Shown here one piece after another: positions 10,116 to 18,494 of a stretch of DNA of 45,789 nt. The stretch comes from Streptomyces sp. Isolate_45 (GTDB taxonomy: Bacteria > Actinomycetota > Actinomycetes > Streptomycetales > Streptomycetaceae): assembly GCF_024721315.2 (NCBI RefSeq), contig NZ_JANFAK020000060.1, forward strand, positions 1-45,789. Reading direction: 5' to 3'. Every line of letters starts with the position of its first letter. Positions within the stretch are counted from its first letter, which is position 1. A program made the position numbers and the translations under genes. The notes beneath the pieces are model-generated. The model worked only from the letters and a program-made list of their open reading frames with translations, was not told where the DNA came from and did not search any database.

Positions 10116-10652
10116 GTGGCAGGTATGAAGGGCAAGCAGACGATCTGGGACATGGTCCGATCGCTGGCGGTGATCGGCTTGGTCGTGGCGGGGATCTACA
10201 TCTTCGTCCCGCACGACGAGGACGCCGATCCGACGCGCACGGTCGACTACCGGGTGGAGACCATCACGGCCCGGCGCGCGGCGCCGTACCCGGTGGCGGC
10301 TCCCGTGGGGCTGCCCGAGGAGTGGCGGGCGACCTCGGTGACCTACGAGCGCAAGAACGCGAACGCCTGGCACCTGGGCTTCCTCGCCTCGGGCAAGGAG
10401 TACGTGGCGGTCGAGCAGTCCACCGACGTCTCGCCGAAGTACCTGTCGAAGGTCACCCAGGGCGCGCGGGCCGCCGGGCGGACCGAGCAGATCGGCGACC
10501 GGACCTGGGAACGCTGGGAGGGCGAGAAGTACGACGCGCTCGTCCGGCAGGAGCAGGGCTACGTCACCGTCGTGACCGGGACTGCCCCCTTCGAACAGCT
10601 GGCGCGGATGGTGGGGGCGCTGGAGTTCAAGCAGGGCCCGGACGCCCGGTAG
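10116..10652 (+). CDS. DUF4245-like single-pass membrane protein
   Basis: A 178-residue protein with one N-terminal membrane segment (MVRSLAVIGLVVAGIYIFV, about 12-30) followed by an extracytoplasmic domain. The start VAGMKGKQTIWDMVRSLAVIG and the domain content (VGLPEEWRATSVTYER, AWHLGFLAS, GDRTWERWEG, YVTVVTGTA) match what I recall of the DUF4245 protein that follows glpX divergently in streptomycetes. GTG 10116 is preferred; ATG 10098 and ATG 10125 are also in frame and no Shine-Dalgarno is decisive. Divergent from glpX by 220 bp. Function unknown. Confidence 0.75.
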   Translation: MAGMKGKQTIWDMVRSLAVIGLVVAGIYIFVPHDEDADPTRTVDYRVETITARRAAPYPVAAPVGLPEEWRATSVTYERKNANAWHLGFLASGKEYVAVEQSTDVSPKYLSKVTQGARAAGRTEQIGDRTWERWEGEKYDALVRQEQGYVTVVTGTAPFEQLARMVGALEFKQGPDAR

Positions 10653-10684
10653 TCCCCGAGCGCGAGGGATCGCGTACGCGTACG

Positions 10685-10732
10685 CGAAGAGGCCGCCCGC
10701 CCCCGCAATACCGGGGGCGGGCGGCCTCTTCG
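10685..10732. terminator. Strong bidirectional terminator
   Basis: Two perfectly complementary 21-base arms (10685-10705 and 10712-10732) enclose the 6-nt loop CAATAC, between the stop codons of two convergent genes. The stem is GC-rich with no T-tract on either side. It is the strongest hairpin in the window. Confidence 0.85.
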
Positions 10733-10761
10733 TCGTGCTCCCGGCGGCCGCCGGGCGGTGC

Positions 10762-11352
10762 TCAGACGGTGGTGATGACCTGGTCGAAGGCCAGGCGCGG
10801 GCTGCGCGGGAACCAGGCGTCCTCGCCCGGCTTGCCGATGTTGATGACCATCAGCGGGGTGTGGTCGGCGTCCAGGAAGTCCTTCTGGAGGCCGGCGAAG
10901 TCCAGGCCGGTCATCGGGCCGGCGGCGAGGCCGGCGGCGCGGACGCCGACTATGAAGTACGCGGCCTGCAGCGCGGCGTTGACCAGCGCGGACTGCTCGC
11001 GGACCGGACGCTCGGAGAAGAAGGCGTCCTTGGCCTGCGGGAAGTGCGGCAGCAGCTGGGGGAGCTCCTCGTGGAACTCGTTGTCGGCGGACAGGATCGC
11101 GACCAGCGGGGCGGCGGCGGTCTTGGCCTGGTTGCCCTCGGCCATGTTCTTCACGAGGCGCTCGCGGGCCTCGGGGGAGCGGACCAGGGTGATGCGCAGC
11201 GGGGTCTGGTTGAACGCGGTGGGGCCGAACTTCACCAGGTCGTAGATGGCCTGGACCTGCTCATCGGTCACCGGCTCGTCGGAGAAGGTGTTGGCGGTGC
11301 GGGCCTCGCGGAACAGCAGGTCCTGAGCGGCGGCGTCGAGAACGAGAGACAT
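10762..11352 (-). CDS. Malonic semialdehyde reductase/nitroreductase family protein (RutE/HadB type)
   Basis: A 196-residue FMN-dependent nitroreductase-fold protein. The start FREARTANTFSDEPVTDEQVQAIYDLVKFGPTAFNQTPLR and the C-terminal VINIGKPGEDAWFPRSPRL are characteristic of the RutE/HadB subgroup, whose named activity is NADPH-dependent reduction of malonic semialdehyde to 3-hydroxypropionate. No pyrimidine-degradation (rut) genes are nearby, so that role is not supported by context. ATG 11352 has an AAGAAGG-type ribosome site. It is monocistronic: a terminator follows, and a good promoter precedes it. Confidence 0.88.
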   Translation of the reverse strand: MSLVLDAAAQDLLFREARTANTFSDEPVTDEQVQAIYDLVKFGPTAFNQTPLRITLVRSPEARERLVKNMAEGNQAKTAAAPLVAILSADNEFHEELPQLLPHFPQAKDAFFSERPVREQSALVNAALQAAYFIVGVRAAGLAAGPMTGLDFAGLQKDFLDADHTPLMVINIGKPGEDAWFPRSPRLAFDQVITTV

Positions 11353-11396
11353 CGGAAAGCCTTCTTCTTTAACGGAGGTGAAGCGCGATGTCTCCG

Positions 11397-11426
11397 ACTC
11401 TACGGCGAAAGTAGGTGAATTTTCAA
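11397..11426 (-). promoter_or_regulatory. Likely sigma-70-type promoter of the nitroreductase gene
   Basis: On the minus strand TTGAAA (11426-11421) and TAGAGT (11402-11397) are separated by 18 bp, close to the vegetative consensus, about 45 bp before the ATG. The -35 region overlaps the small inverted repeat TGAA-AA-TTCA, a possible regulator site. Confidence 0.6.
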
Positions 11427-11451
11427 CTAAATCGGCGCGGGGTGATCGGGG

Positions 11452-11700
11452 TCACTCCGGGCGACCCGCCCCGTCCGGGCCGGCCCCGTCCGACTCCGCG
11501 TCCCGCGCGGCCAGCGCCGAATCCAGTCGGGCGCGAGCCCCCTCCAGCCAGTGCCGGCACACCTTCGCCAGCTCCTCGCCGCGCTCCCAGAGCGCCAGCG
11601 ACTCCTCCAACGAGGTCCCGCCGGCCTCCAGCTTGCGGACGACCTCGATCAGCTCGTCGCGGGCCTGCTCGTAACCCAGCGCCGTTTCGGTGTCAGTCAT
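11452..11700 (-). CDS. xseB: Exodeoxyribonuclease VII small subunit
   Basis: An 82-residue protein with the XseB coiled-hairpin signature: YEQARDELIEVVRKLEAGG, then TSLEESLALWERGEELAKVC, then a helix and an Asp/Gly-rich tail. Several copies assemble with XseA into exonuclease VII, which degrades single-stranded DNA to oligonucleotides. ATG 11700 (MTDTETAL) is used; ATG 11712 four codons upstream is an alternative. It lies 56 bp after xseA in the same direction and is probably in one transcript with it. Confidence 0.94.
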   Translation of the reverse strand: MTDTETALGYEQARDELIEVVRKLEAGGTSLEESLALWERGEELAKVCRHWLEGARARLDSALAARDAESDGAGPDGAGRPE

Positions 11701-11756
11701 TCCCGTTCCCATCGTATGTGTGTCGTACATCGAATTTGTTGCCGCAGTGTGTCGCT

Positions 11757-13079
11757 TCAGGAGGCGTCGCTTCCGGTGCTCCGGGCGCCTTCCGCGACCG
11801 CCTCCGCGCCGTCCGGCGCCCGCGTGTCGTCGGCCCCGTCCGGGGCCCGCGTCGCGTCGCCGCCGTCCGGAACCTCCACGACCGCCACCGAGAACGTGCC
11901 CGCCGCCACCCGCGCCCGCAGCACGTCGCCCGCCGCGACCTCCCCCGGGGCGCGCACCACGTGCCCGTCCGCCCGCTGGAGCACCGCGTACCCGCGCTCC
12001 AGCGTCGCCGCCGGCGACAGCGCCACCACCCGCGCCAGGGTGTGCGCCAGCTCCGAGTCGGCCCGGTCCAGCAGGTGCCCGAGCGTGCGACGGCCGCGCG
12101 CCAGCAAGGCCTCCACCTCGGCCTCCCGGGTCTCCACCATCCGCTGCGGATGGACGAAGACCGGGCGTGCCAGGGCGTGCGCGAGCCCCCGCTCCTCCCG
12201 GTCGAGCAGTCCGCGCAGGGCCCGCAGCCCCCGGCCCTGGAGCTGACGTACCCGCTCCAGCTCCTCCCCGACGTCCGGGACCACCTTCTTCGCCGCGTCC
12301 GTGGGCGTCGAGGCCCGCAGGTCGGCGACGAGGTCCAGCAGCGGGGAGTCCGGCTCGTGCCCGATCGCCGAGACCACCGGAGTACGGGCCGCCGCGACCG
12401 CCCGTACGACCTCCTCGTCCGAGAACGGCAGCAGGTCCTCCACGCTGCCGCCGCCGCGCGCCACGATGATCACGTCCACATCGGGGCGGGCGTCCAACTC
12501 CTCGACCGCCCGCACCACCTGGGGCACCGCGTGCACCCCCTGGACGGCCACGTTGCGGACCTCGAAGCGGACGGCCGGCCATCGCCGCCGGGCGTTCTCC
12601 AGGACGTCGCGCTCGGCCGCGGACGCGCGGCCCACCACCAGCCCGATCAGCTGCGGCAGGAACGGCAGCGGCTTCTTGCGGTCCATCGCGAACAGGCCCT
12701 CCGCGGCCAGCGACCGCTTGAGCCGCTCCAGCCGGGCCAGCAGCTCGCCGATGCCGACCGGCCGGATCTCCGTCACCCGCAGGGACAGCTGCCCGCGCGG
12801 GGCGTACCACTCCGGCTTCGCCAGTACGACGACCCGCGAGCCCTCCGTCACCGCGTCCGCGACCTCCTCGAAGACCTGCCGGAAGCAGGTCACGCTGACG
12901 GAGATGTCGTGCGACGGATCGCGCAGCGTCAGGAACACCACCCCCGCACCCGGCCGCCGGGACAGCTGCGTGATCTGCCCCTCCACCCACACCTGACCCA
13001 ACCGGTCGATCCAGCCCCCGATGAGCCGGGAAACCTGACCGACCGGCAGCGGCGCATCAGCCGACGTATTCAGACCCAT
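11757..13079 (-). CDS. xseA: Exodeoxyribonuclease VII large subunit
   Basis: A 440-residue XseA. The N-terminal OB-fold (about 10-110: VGQVSRLIGGWIDRLGQVWVEGQI) binds single-stranded DNA. The catalytic core holds the conserved VIIVARGGGSVEDLLPFSDEEVVRA and SAIGHEPDSPLLDLVADLRASTPTDAA blocks, followed by the long coiled-coil and C-terminal strand segment SPAATLERGYAVL. The last 40 residues are a low-complexity tail with the repeat TRAPDGA twice. The TAG of the upstream permease gene ends nine bases before this ATG, so translational coupling is likely. Confidence 0.96.
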   Translation of the reverse strand: MGLNTSADAPLPVGQVSRLIGGWIDRLGQVWVEGQITQLSRRPGAGVVFLTLRDPSHDISVSVTCFRQVFEEVADAVTEGSRVVVLAKPEWYAPRGQLSLRVTEIRPVGIGELLARLERLKRSLAAEGLFAMDRKKPLPFLPQLIGLVVGRASAAERDVLENARRRWPAVRFEVRNVAVQGVHAVPQVVRAVEELDARPDVDVIIVARGGGSVEDLLPFSDEEVVRAVAAARTPVVSAIGHEPDSPLLDLVADLRASTPTDAAKKVVPDVGEELERVRQLQGRGLRALRGLLDREERGLAHALARPVFVHPQRMVETREAEVEALLARGRRTLGHLLDRADSELAHTLARVVALSPAATLERGYAVLQRADGHVVRAPGEVAAGDVLRARVAAGTFSVAVVEVPDGGDATRAPDGADDTRAPDGAEAVAEGARSTGSDAS

Positions 13080-13088
13080 GCACGCAGG

Positions 13089-14486
13089 CTAGTCGCCGGG
13101 GCCGACACCGGTACCGGGCCCGTCGGACCGTTCCGCGGCGCGTCGGCCCCGCTGGGCCACCAGCACCCCCAGACCCACCACCAGCCACACCGCCCCCACG
13201 ACCTGTGCCTCCCAGGAGGCCTCCACGATCACGGCGACGGTCACCAGAGCGCCCAGCACCGGCACCACCAGGTGCTTCCACCAGTTCGGCGGGCCGTCCG
13301 CGCGCCGCACCACGAACCAGCCCACCACCGAGGCGTGCAGCAGCGTGAACGCCACCAGCGCCCCCACGTCCACCACCGACACCAGGTGATCGAGACCGTC
13401 GTCGCGCCGCGCCGCCCACACCGCCGCCACCAGCGTCACCGTCGCCGCCACCAGCAGCGCAGCCCGCGGGGTGCCGTCCGAGGTACGCGCCAACACCCGC
13501 GGTAGCCGGCCCTCCCGGGCCATCGCGAACAGCAGCCGGCCCGCCGCCGCCTGCCCGGCCAGCGCCGCGAACGCCGCCCCGATCGCCTTGCTCACCGCCA
13601 CCAGGTCGTGCAGCCACGACCCCGTCGCGGACTCGACGGTGTCGTAGAACGCCGGCCCCTGGAGCCCCGGATCCGCGGCCAGCTCCGCCGAGGACACCGG
13701 GGTCAGCAGCGCCGCCAGGTAGGTCTGCGCGACGAACAGCACCCCGGTCACCGCCAGGCAGAACAGCACCGCCCGCGCCACCCGCGCGGAACCGCCCGTC
13801 ACCTCCTCGGCGAACGAGGCGATGGCGTCGAAGCCCAGGTACGACAGGACCGCCACCGACACCGCGCCCAGCACGGCGGCCGCCGAGAAGCCCAGCGAAC
13901 CGTCCCCCGTCAGCGGCGACAGCCAGCCGCGCCGCGCCCCGCCGTCCGCCAGTGCCACCACCGCCGCGACCAGGAAGACGAGCAGGACCACGATCTCCAT
14001 GGCCAGCACGGCGAACCCCACCCGGGCGGCGGCCCGCACCCCCCACAGGTTCAGCAGGGTCGTGATCACCACGGCGAGGGCCGTCCACACCCACGGGGAG
14101 ACCTCCGGGACCAGCGCGTTCATCGCGATCCCGGAGAACAGGTACGCCACGGCCGGGATCAGCAGGTAGTCCAGCATCGCCATCCACCCGGCGATCAGCC
14201 CCGGCCCCTCCCCGAGGCCCTTGCGGGCGTACGTGAAGACCGAACCGGCCTGCGGGGCCACCCGCACCATCTGCGCGTAACTGAACGCCGTGAAGGCCAT
14301 CGCGACCGTCGCGACCAGGTACACGAGCGCGACCGCCCCGTGCGACTTGGCGTCCAGGGTGCCGAAGACCCCGACCGGCGCCATGGGCGCGATGAAGAGC
14401 AGACCGTAGACGACCAGGTCCCGGAAGCCGAGGCTCCGCCGCAGGGCGGTGGGCGCGGGCGTACCGGAATCCGTGACGGACGCCAT
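13089..14486 (-). CDS. APC-superfamily amino acid permease
   Basis: A 465-residue integral membrane protein with about 12 hydrophobic segments. The first helix region carries the APC pattern LVVYGLLFIAPMAPVGVFG, and the consensus region after helix 2 includes AFTAFSYAQMVRVAPQAGSVFTYARKGLG. SYLGFDAIASFAEEV corresponds to the conserved helix-6 segment and AAGRLLFAMAREG to that of helix 8. It is expected to be a cation-coupled or exchange importer for amino acids or amines; the substrate is not predictable. ATG 14486 has GGAGG six bases upstream. Nine bases separate its stop from xseA, an unusual pairing of a permease with a DNA nuclease. Confidence 0.9.
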   Translation of the reverse strand: MASVTDSGTPAPTALRRSLGFRDLVVYGLLFIAPMAPVGVFGTLDAKSHGAVALVYLVATVAMAFTAFSYAQMVRVAPQAGSVFTYARKGLGEGPGLIAGWMAMLDYLLIPAVAYLFSGIAMNALVPEVSPWVWTALAVVITTLLNLWGVRAAARVGFAVLAMEIVVLLVFLVAAVVALADGGARRGWLSPLTGDGSLGFSAAAVLGAVSVAVLSYLGFDAIASFAEEVTGGSARVARAVLFCLAVTGVLFVAQTYLAALLTPVSSAELAADPGLQGPAFYDTVESATGSWLHDLVAVSKAIGAAFAALAGQAAAGRLLFAMAREGRLPRVLARTSDGTPRAALLVAATVTLVAAVWAARRDDGLDHLVSVVDVGALVAFTLLHASVVGWFVVRRADGPPNWWKHLVVPVLGALVTVAVIVEASWEAQVVGAVWLVVGLGVLVAQRGRRAAERSDGPGTGVGPGD

Positions 14487-14581
14487 CCGTCCTCCGAGGG
14501 ATAGGCGGGACAGGCTTTCGGGCAAGTGTGTGCCGGACGGGGGACGTACGGCCTGCTGAAGCCCCCCGTACGATGGAGGAC

Positions 14582-15580
14582 ATGACTGCACCCGCCCCCG
14601 CTCCCGCATCCCGCCGCGTCCTGCTCGCCGCCCCCCGCGGCTATTGCGCGGGCGTGGACCGAGCCGTGATCGCCGTCGAGAAGGCCCTGGAGCAGTACGG
14701 TGCGCCGGTCTACGTACGCCACGAGATCGTGCACAACAAGTACGTCGTCCAGACGCTGGAGAAGAAGGGCGCCATCTTCGTCGAGCGGACCGAGGAGGTC
14801 CCCGAGGGCTCCATCGTGATGTTCTCGGCGCACGGCGTGGCCCCCGTCGTCCACGAGGAGGCCGCGCGCGGCAAGCTCGCGACGATCGACGCGACGTGCC
14901 CGCTGGTCACCAAGGTGCACAAGGAAGCGATCCGCTACGCCAACGAGGACTTCGACATCCTCCTCATCGGTCACGAGGGCCACGAGGAGGTCATCGGCAC
15001 CTCCGGCGAGGCACCGGACCACATCACGATCGTCGACGGCCCCGACGACGTCGCGAACGTGAAGGTGCGCGACGAGTCGAAGGTCGTCTGGCTGTCGCAG
15101 ACCACCCTCTCCGTCGACGAGACGATGGAGACGGTCGACGCCCTGAAGACCAAGTTCCCGCTGCTCGTCTCCCCGCCGAGCGACGACATCTGCTACGCCA
15201 CCTCGAACCGGCAGGCCGCCGTCAAGGTGATGGGCGCCGACTCCGACCTCGTCATCGTCGTCGGGTCGAAGAACTCCTCGAACTCGATCCGCCTCGTCGA
15301 GGTCGCCCTCGACGCGGGCGCGCGCGCCGCCCACCTGGTCGACTTCGCGTCGGAGATCGACGAGGCCTGGCTGGAGGGCGTCACCACCGTCGGCCTCACC
15401 TCGGGCGCCTCGGTGCCGGAGGTGCTCGTCGAGGAGGTCCTGGAATGGCTGACGCAGCGCGGCTACGCGGACGTCGAGATCGTCAAGACCGCCGAGGAGT
15501 CGATCGTCTTCTCCCTGCCGAAGGAACTGCGCCGCGACCTGCGCGCCGAGGCGGCGGGGCTGCTCGACGACAGGTCCTAG
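14582..15580 (+). CDS. ispH: 4-hydroxy-3-methylbut-2-enyl diphosphate reductase
   Basis: A 332-residue IspH (LytB), the last enzyme of the MEP pathway, converting HMBPP to IPP and DMAPP. Three cysteines that bind the catalytic Fe-S cluster are present: Cys22 (RGYCAGVDRA), Cys106 (DATCPLVTKVH) and Cys204 (DDICYATSNRQ). The HGV and TTLSVDET substrate-site segments are intact and SSNSIRLVEV closes the site. ATG 14582 follows the sequence TACGATGGAGGAC, which contains both a -10-like hexamer and a GGAGG very close to the start; ATG 14573 is an alternative. Divergent from the permease gene by 95 bp. Confidence 0.97.
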   Translation: MTAPAPAPASRRVLLAAPRGYCAGVDRAVIAVEKALEQYGAPVYVRHEIVHNKYVVQTLEKKGAIFVERTEEVPEGSIVMFSAHGVAPVVHEEAARGKLATIDATCPLVTKVHKEAIRYANEDFDILLIGHEGHEEVIGTSGEAPDHITIVDGPDDVANVKVRDESKVVWLSQTTLSVDETMETVDALKTKFPLLVSPPSDDICYATSNRQAAVKVMGADSDLVIVVGSKNSSNSIRLVEVALDAGARAAHLVDFASEIDEAWLEGVTTVGLTSGASVPEVLVEEVLEWLTQRGYADVEIVKTAEESIVFSLPKELRRDLRAEAAGLLDDRS

Positions 15581-15635
15581 GTCCCGGCGGCGCGGACGAC
15601 TAGCTCCCGGAGCGCCCGCTTCGTACGGTGATCCC

Positions 15636-16382
15636 ATGGAGATCTTCGGTGTGGACATCGGCGGTTCAGGGATCAAGGGCGCTCCCGTGGACCTGGACCG
15701 CGGCGAGCTGGCGCAGGAACGCCACAAAGTACTGACACCGCACCCGGCCACCCCCGAGGGGGTGGCCGGCTGCGTTGCCGAGGTGGTGGACGCCTTCTCG
15801 TGGAAGGGCCCGGTCGGGGTCACCTTCCCCGGCGTGGTCACGCACGGCATCACCCGGTCGGCCGCCAACGTGGACCAGGGATGGATCGGCCTGGACGCCG
15901 CGTCCCTGCTGTCCTCGCGGTTGGGCGGCCGGAAGGTCACCGTCCTCAACGACGCCGACGCGGCGGGAATCGCCGAGATCGCCTACGGGGCGGGACGAGG
16001 GGTCTCGGGCACGGTCATCCTGCTCACCCTCGGCACGGGCATCGGCAGCGCCGTCTTCCGGGACGGCCTGCTCGTACCGAACACCGAGCTCGGCCACCTC
16101 GAACTGAAGGGCCACGACGCGGAGACCCGCGCCTCCGTCAAGGCCAAGGAGGACGGCGACCTCAGCTGGCAGCACTGGGCCCGCCGCCTGGAGAAGTACC
16201 TGGCCCACGTGGAGATGCTGTTCTCCCCGGACCTCTTCGTCCTCGGCGGCGGCGTCAGCCGCAAGCCGGAGAAGTTCCTCCCGCTGATCGAGGGCATCCG
16301 GGCCGAGATCGTCCCGGCGAAGCTGCAGAACGACGCCGGCATCGTCGGCGCGGCGATGGCGGCGCGGGACCTGGCGGAGTAG
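15636..16382 (+). CDS. ppgK: Polyphosphate glucokinase
   Basis: A 248-residue ROK-family kinase that phosphorylates glucose using inorganic polyphosphate (and usually ATP). Features are the N-terminal phosphate-binding motif DIGGSGIKGA (7-16), the catalytic pair Asn105-Asp106 in VLNDADAAG, LGTGIGSA (about 131-138), and the PPGK-characteristic NTELGHLELKGHDAE segment that distinguishes it from ordinary glucokinases. The length is typical of actinobacterial PpgK. It is separated from ispH by 55 bp on the same strand, so read-through is possible. Confidence 0.95.
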   Translation: MEIFGVDIGGSGIKGAPVDLDRGELAQERHKVLTPHPATPEGVAGCVAEVVDAFSWKGPVGVTFPGVVTHGITRSAANVDQGWIGLDAASLLSSRLGGRKVTVLNDADAAGIAEIAYGAGRGVSGTVILLTLGTGIGSAVFRDGLLVPNTELGHLELKGHDAETRASVKAKEDGDLSWQHWARRLEKYLAHVEMLFSPDLFVLGGGVSRKPEKFLPLIEGIRAEIVPAKLQNDAGIVGAAMAARDLAE

Positions 16383-16429
16383 GCCCCCCCGGGCGGCCGG
16401 CCCTCCGGAGGTGCTGGGGGGGGCAGGCC

Positions 16430-16981
16430 CTAGTAGGCCGCCGTGCCGCGACGGGCGGCGCGGCGGCGGCCGCTCAGCACCGCGCGGCGCGTCAGCGCGA
16501 TGAGGGCGGCGACCAGGGTGCCGGCGTACAGCCACCCGGCGTGCAGGGAGAGCGCGGACACCACCCCCATCAGCTCCCCGGCGAAGCCGCCGGAGCCGCC
16601 GGACACGGGCCACACCCCGGCGGCGAAGGCGATCGGGACGGAGACGGGCGCCGTGACCAGGTCGGCCGGTCGCACCCACAGCGCGGTCGCGGCGGCGACG
16701 GGCAGGAAGAGCAGCCCGTACACGAACAGCGAGGAACCGAAGAGCAGCCAGGAGATCCCGGCGGCCAGCAGCATGCCGGTGCACGCGAGCAGCCCGCCGC
16801 CGAGCCCGGTCAGCCGGGGCCGGGGCATCCGGCGGCGACGCCCGTCCGGCGTCCGGGGCCGGGGCCGCTGCGCCTGCGCGGGTACGCCCCCGACGGGCGC
16901 CGGGCGCCGGGGCGCCGGGGGCTCCTGAGGCGGCTGGGGCGCCTGAGGGTGACGTACCGAACGCATCCTGTATTGCTCCAC
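16430..16981 (-). CDS. Small four-helix membrane protein (DUF6542-like)
   Basis: A 183-residue protein. Residues 1-55 are Pro/Arg-rich and disordered. After that come about four hydrophobic segments (LTGLGGGLLACTGMLLAAG, LFVYGLLFLPVAAATALWV, PVSVPIAFAAGVW, and one beginning LHAGWLYAGTLVAALIAL), ending in an Arg-rich tail. The position between ppgK and ychF matches the place of an uncharacterised membrane protein in streptomycetes, which I recall as DUF6542. GTG 16981 is taken as the start; ATG 16966, with GGAG nine bases upstream, is an equally good candidate. Function unknown. Confidence 0.72.
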   Translation of the reverse strand: MEQYRMRSVRHPQAPQPPQEPPAPRRPAPVGGVPAQAQRPRPRTPDGRRRRMPRPRLTGLGGGLLACTGMLLAAGISWLLFGSSLFVYGLLFLPVAAATALWVRPADLVTAPVSVPIAFAAGVWPVSGGSGGFAGELMGVVSALSLHAGWLYAGTLVAALIALTRRAVLSGRRRAARRGTAAY

Positions 16982-17116
16982 CCCACCAAACTAGGCGGGA
17001 CGCCCCCCGTACGGCCGCCCGGACACGCGTACATCGAGTGGCACTCATCTGAAAGTAAACTGTCCGGTGGCCCACCTCCGGGCCGCCGCCCCCTCCAGCT
17101 ACGGGAAGTCGCCAAC

Positions 17117-18205
<1,089 letters not shown>

Positions 18206-18254
18206 CGGCTGACTTATCGCGACGTCGCTGACCTGGCAAACATGCAGGTCAGAT

Positions 18255-18300
18255 GGGGCTCGACTCTTCGGAGCCGGGCCCTTTGCATATTCCCGTGCTG
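18255..18300. repeat. Left copy of 46-bp imperfect direct repeat flanking the RM island
   Basis: Aligned without gaps to 25003-25048 it matches at 33 of 46 positions, with the final 12 bases ATTCCCGTGCTG identical. The segment contains a short hairpin (GGCTC at 18257-18261 with GAGCC at 18271-18275, 9-nt loop) that could also serve as the ychF terminator. The two copies are 6,748 bp apart and bracket hsdMSR and a PIN remnant. Confidence 0.65.
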
Positions 18301-18405
18301 GGATGGTGCTGGGATAACTGACTCCTAGTCACCTGTCGTCATCCCTGGCCATTCGTACCGTGCTGGGATTGTGCTGGCACGCGGATGCGCTGCCGGTGCT
18401 GGGAT
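18295..18405. repeat. Cluster of GTGCTGGGAT direct repeats
   Basis: Exact copies of the decamer lie at 18295-18304, 18306-18315, 18360-18369 and 18396-18405, with a partial copy (GTGCTGGC) at 18371-18378. The first overlaps the end of the left 46-bp repeat. The pattern recalls integrase arm-type sites beside an attachment core. No protein-coding frame explains it. The remaining bases of the 289-bp gap between ychF and hsdM hold a small inverted repeat (CTGACCT 18228-18234, AGGTCAG 18246-18252) and nothing else I can name. Confidence 0.6.
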
Positions 18406-18494
18406 CCGCACCGGTGAGTGGCTGAACCGTGGGACGGTGGCTGCTGGCTCTGGCAAAGTGATCGGCACTGCTAGACGATTCTCGTGAGGAACTT

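Noticed and set aside
15800..17116. Upstream extension of the ychF frame for about 440 codons
   Set aside because: It crosses ppgK and the small membrane protein gene out of frame; YchF proteins start at the Ser-Leu-Thr-Ile-Gly strand, here GTG 17117.
18206..18300. Possible tRNA gene as island attachment site
   Set aside because: There are short stems (CTGACCT/AGGTCAG and GGCTC/GAGCC), but no T-loop consensus, anticodon arm or acceptor pairing could be assembled.
18295..18405. CRISPR-like array from repeated GTGCTGGGAT
   Set aside because: Repeats are only 10 bp, spacing is irregular (1, 44 and 26 bp between exact copies) and no cas genes are present.
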